From: Rivularia sp. MS3
Lineage (GTDB): Bacteria > Cyanobacteriota > Cyanobacteriia > Cyanobacteriales > Nostocaceae
Assembly: GCA_019192545.1 (NCBI GenBank)
Contig: JAHCMI010000008.1
Location: 1 to 64,000 of the forward strand
DNA: 64,000 nt
Reading direction: 5' to 3'
Positions 62,038-64,000 of the stretch are shown in pieces. Position numbers and translations under genes: made by a program. The notes below the pieces were generated by a model. That model saw only the letters and a program-made list of their open reading frames with translations, was not told where the DNA came from and did not search any database. Numbering within the stretch: the stretch's first letter is position 1; each line of letters begins with the position of its first letter.

Positions 62038-64000
62038 ATGGTCAAAAAGCTAACTTTGGGTCAAAATAAAAACCGCATTACTATGGATAATAGAAATAGT
62101 ATTTTTGTCAAGATAATGGCGTTGCCAATCCTGGCAATAATGTTAAATTTAACTGCGACTTCTATTACTAGAGCTAAACCGACTTCTTATGAAGCTACAG
62201 GAAATACACCATCAAATCAATCGTTGCTGATATCGACTTCAAATAGCTCGTTATTTCAAGGTAATCAAATATCTATCAATGGTCGTACCTTACCAGGAAA
62301 TTGGGTGCAGCACAAAGGTAAAAGTCAAAAGGCTCCGGTTGTAACTTATATAAGTGATGCTGCCCTTCGACAATTAATAGGTGTAGATTTATTGAGTAGC
62401 GATAATCCACAACTGCAACCTATACAGTGGTTTTCTTCGCAATCTAAACCGCAAGTGCTAACTGGTTTTTTAGAGCAGGGATATCGTTATTTAGATATTA
62501 CAAAATTTGCTCGAAAAGCGAGATGGAAAGTACAAGCAAAAGACAATACTTTAGTAATTTTTACACCTAAAGCAAAAGTAAAAACTATTAAGCAAGAAAA
62601 ATCTTCATTTGAGCAGCAGCAGTTAGTCATAGATTTAAATCGTCCAACACCTTGGAAGTTGACTGCCGGTTCCTTGATTAAAAAGCCAAAACCTAAACCT
62701 CAAGTTCAGCCGCAGCCCAAGCCAAAAGTACCTCAACTTCCATTTTCACGTCGCAGTGTTGTTATTAATACCGACATTCCCGTTGCCAAACCGAAACCAG
62801 AACTCCCTGCTAGAGAATGGATAATCACCATTGATGGAGTCGCAGATGATAATCTGGTGAGCCGCTACACACCCGCACCATCAATACCGCAACCAATACA
62901 GCTAGATAACCCCTTCAACAAAATACCTTTACCAGTACTAAAAAAATCTGCTTCCGAACCGCTAATCAAAAAAGTCGAAGTAGTTAACAATCAAACAGTT
63001 ATTCGATTAGTAGTTCCTTTTGGCTTAACTCCTCGTGTCAGCACCTTACCCAAGCCCCATCGTTTGATTGTAGATATTCGTCCGGATGCTTTAGTCGGAC
63101 GTTCAATTGATTGGGCTCCGGGCTTACGTTGGAGACAGCAACTCATTTCTTTAGGTAACGACCGCTTTCCAGTAATATGGTTAGAAGTTAATCCCAGTAC
63201 TTCCAAAGTCAAAATCAGACCTGTAGCTACCAATCAAGATAAACAAGAAGGTACTGCACCTCTAATTAAAACAGCGCGAAAATACCTAGCAGCAGCCGCG
63301 ATCAATGGCGGTTTCTTCAACCGCAAAAATCGTTTACCTCTAGGTGCAATTCGTCGCGATAATCAATGGTTCTCCGGTCCAATCCTGAATCGAGGCGCAA
63401 TTGCTTGGAACGATGCCGGTCAATTTTACATGAACCGCCTTTCTTTACAAGAAAATTTAATTTTTTCCGACAATCAAAAACTGCCAATTACTCACTTAAA
63501 CAGTGGATACGTAAAGCAAGGAATAGCTAGATATACGCATCTATGGGGACAAAACTATACACCCCTTACCGACAACGAAATTATAGTAGCAGTCCAAAAT
63601 AATAAGGTTATTCAACAATATGCGGGTGCTAAAGCTGGAGATGGCTTTGCTCCTATTCCTAAAAATGGCTATCTATTAGCTTTACGGGCTAGTGCTGTAA
63701 ATAATGCTGCTAAATTCCAAATTGGAACTCCTTTACGCCTCGTCAGTTCCGCTGTTTCTCCAGAATTTAATCGCTATCCCCACGTATTGGGAGCCGGGCC
63801 GCTATTGTTAAAAGACAATCAAATTGTTCTTGATGCCCGAGCCGAAAATTTCAGTCAAGCCTTTGCAGAACAAAAAGCCATCCGTAGCGCCATTTGCACT
63901 ACTAATAGCGGAAAACTTATAGTTGCTGCGGTACACGATCGCGCTGGTGGGAAAGGACCGAGCTTAAGCGAACATGCTCAATTAATGCAGCAGCTAGGCT
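62038..64000 (+). CDS. Phosphodiester glycosidase (NAGPA/DUF2233) family protein, partial
   Basis: The frame opens at ATG 62038 and stays open to the window end, so 654 codons are present and the 3' end is missing. An N-terminal signal region (IMALPILAIMLNLTAT, about 26-42) indicates export. Residues about 75-200 contain short beta-rich parts with DLNRPTPWKLT, similar to AMIN-type modules. A proline-rich linker (PKPKPQVQPQPK) follows. The C-terminal domain from about 410 has AAAINGGFFNRKNRLPLGAI and GAGPLLLKDNQIV, the NAGPA/DUF2233 pattern, linked to removal of sugar phosphodiesters or exopolysaccharide-related functions. A start at 62083 is also possible. Confidence 0.88.
   Translation, partial: MVKKLTLGQNKNRITMDNRNSIFVKIMALPILAIMLNLTATSITRAKPTSYEATGNTPSNQSLLISTSNSSLFQGNQISINGRTLPGNWVQHKGKSQKAPVVTYISDAALRQLIGVDLLSSDNPQLQPIQWFSSQSKPQVLTGFLEQGYRYLDITKFARKARWKVQAKDNTLVIFTPKAKVKTIKQEKSSFEQQQLVIDLNRPTPWKLTAGSLIKKPKPKPQVQPQPKPKVPQLPFSRRSVVINTDIPVAKPKPELPAREWIITIDGVADDNLVSRYTPAPSIPQPIQLDNPFNKIPLPVLKKSASEPLIKKVEVVNNQTVIRLVVPFGLTPRVSTLPKPHRLIVDIRPDALVGRSIDWAPGLRWRQQLISLGNDRFPVIWLEVNPSTSKVKIRPVATNQDKQEGTAPLIKTARKYLAAAAINGGFFNRKNRLPLGAIRRDNQWFSGPILNRGAIAWNDAGQFYMNRLSLQENLIFSDNQKLPITHLNSGYVKQGIARYTHLWGQNYTPLTDNEIIVAVQNNKVIQQYAGAKAGDGFAPIPKNGYLLALRASAVNNAAKFQIGTPLRLVSSAVSPEFNRYPHVLGAGPLLLKDNQIVLDARAENFSQAFAEQKAIRSAICTTNSGKLIVAAVHDRAGGKGPSLSEHAQLMQQLG

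Noticed and set aside
61977-62086. Short frame starting ATGACGATAATT upstream of the glycosidase gene
   Set aside because: It ends after about 30 codons and overlaps the longer frame with a signal peptide and a conserved domain.

Overview
The window comes from a filamentous, probably heterocyst-forming cyanobacterium (Nostocales type). The evidence is AT-rich DNA with frequent HIP1 octamers (GCGATCGC), intergenic stretches built of tandem heptamers such as GGAGTTA, AGTGAGC and CCCTACT (STRR type), and families typical of cyanobacteria: NdhM, DUF1815, DUF2839, an SLH protein and a large glutamate synthase. I cannot fix the genus. No plasmid, prophage, CRISPR array, rRNA or complete tRNA is visible. 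It reads as ordinary chromosome with several repeat-rich spacers.

Layout. 0.2-11 kb holds metabolic and housekeeping genes: aspA, a DUF362 protein, ppa, panD followed by a metallo-beta-lactamase-fold protein that has lost its metal site, a PsiE-like protein, a Rieske lipoprotein, a LysR regulator next to a TrpD-like protein, and a DJ-1/PfpI protein. 11.3-18.3 kb is a phospho-signalling and protease island: an FHA-PrsW membrane protease, then on the other strand an uncharacterised protein, a CHAT-FHA caspase-like protein and a zinc-ribbon/kinase-like/PP2C phosphatase with a membrane anchor. 19-40 kb holds ndhM, a conserved small protein, a LuxR-type response regulator, a glycosyltransferase, a carboxyl-terminal protease, a YdcF-like protein, recJ, a Cas4/AddB-like nuclease, def, a pentapeptide membrane protein, two histidine kinases and a beta-helix SLH surface protein. 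40-45 kb is sparse (DUF2839, DUF1815, a thioesterase, dxr) with a TnpB relic and palindromic elements.

45.8-54.3 kb is a one-strand glycan-assembly cluster: a PIG-V-like enzyme, a DUF2079 protein, a GT39-like enzyme, a methyltransferase, a DPM1-like synthase, an SMR-size membrane protein and a second PIG-V-like enzyme. It looks like a lipid-linked sugar pathway of the polyprenyl-phosphate-sugar type with several multi-membrane glycosyltransferases. It is followed by a polysaccharide deacetylase, the large glutamate synthase gene on the other strand, and the 5' part of a phosphodiester glycosidase-family gene that runs off the window.

The strongest leads are: the FHA/PrsW/CHAT/PP2C island; the glycan cluster framed by two PIG-V-like paralogues; tandem repeats that have entered reading frames (recJ, gltS) or supply protein C-termini (aspA and others); the inactive metallo-beta-lactamase paralogue beside panD; and palindromic elements, one nested inside another and one predicted to form a three-way junction. 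All calls come from reading the sequence; no database search was run.
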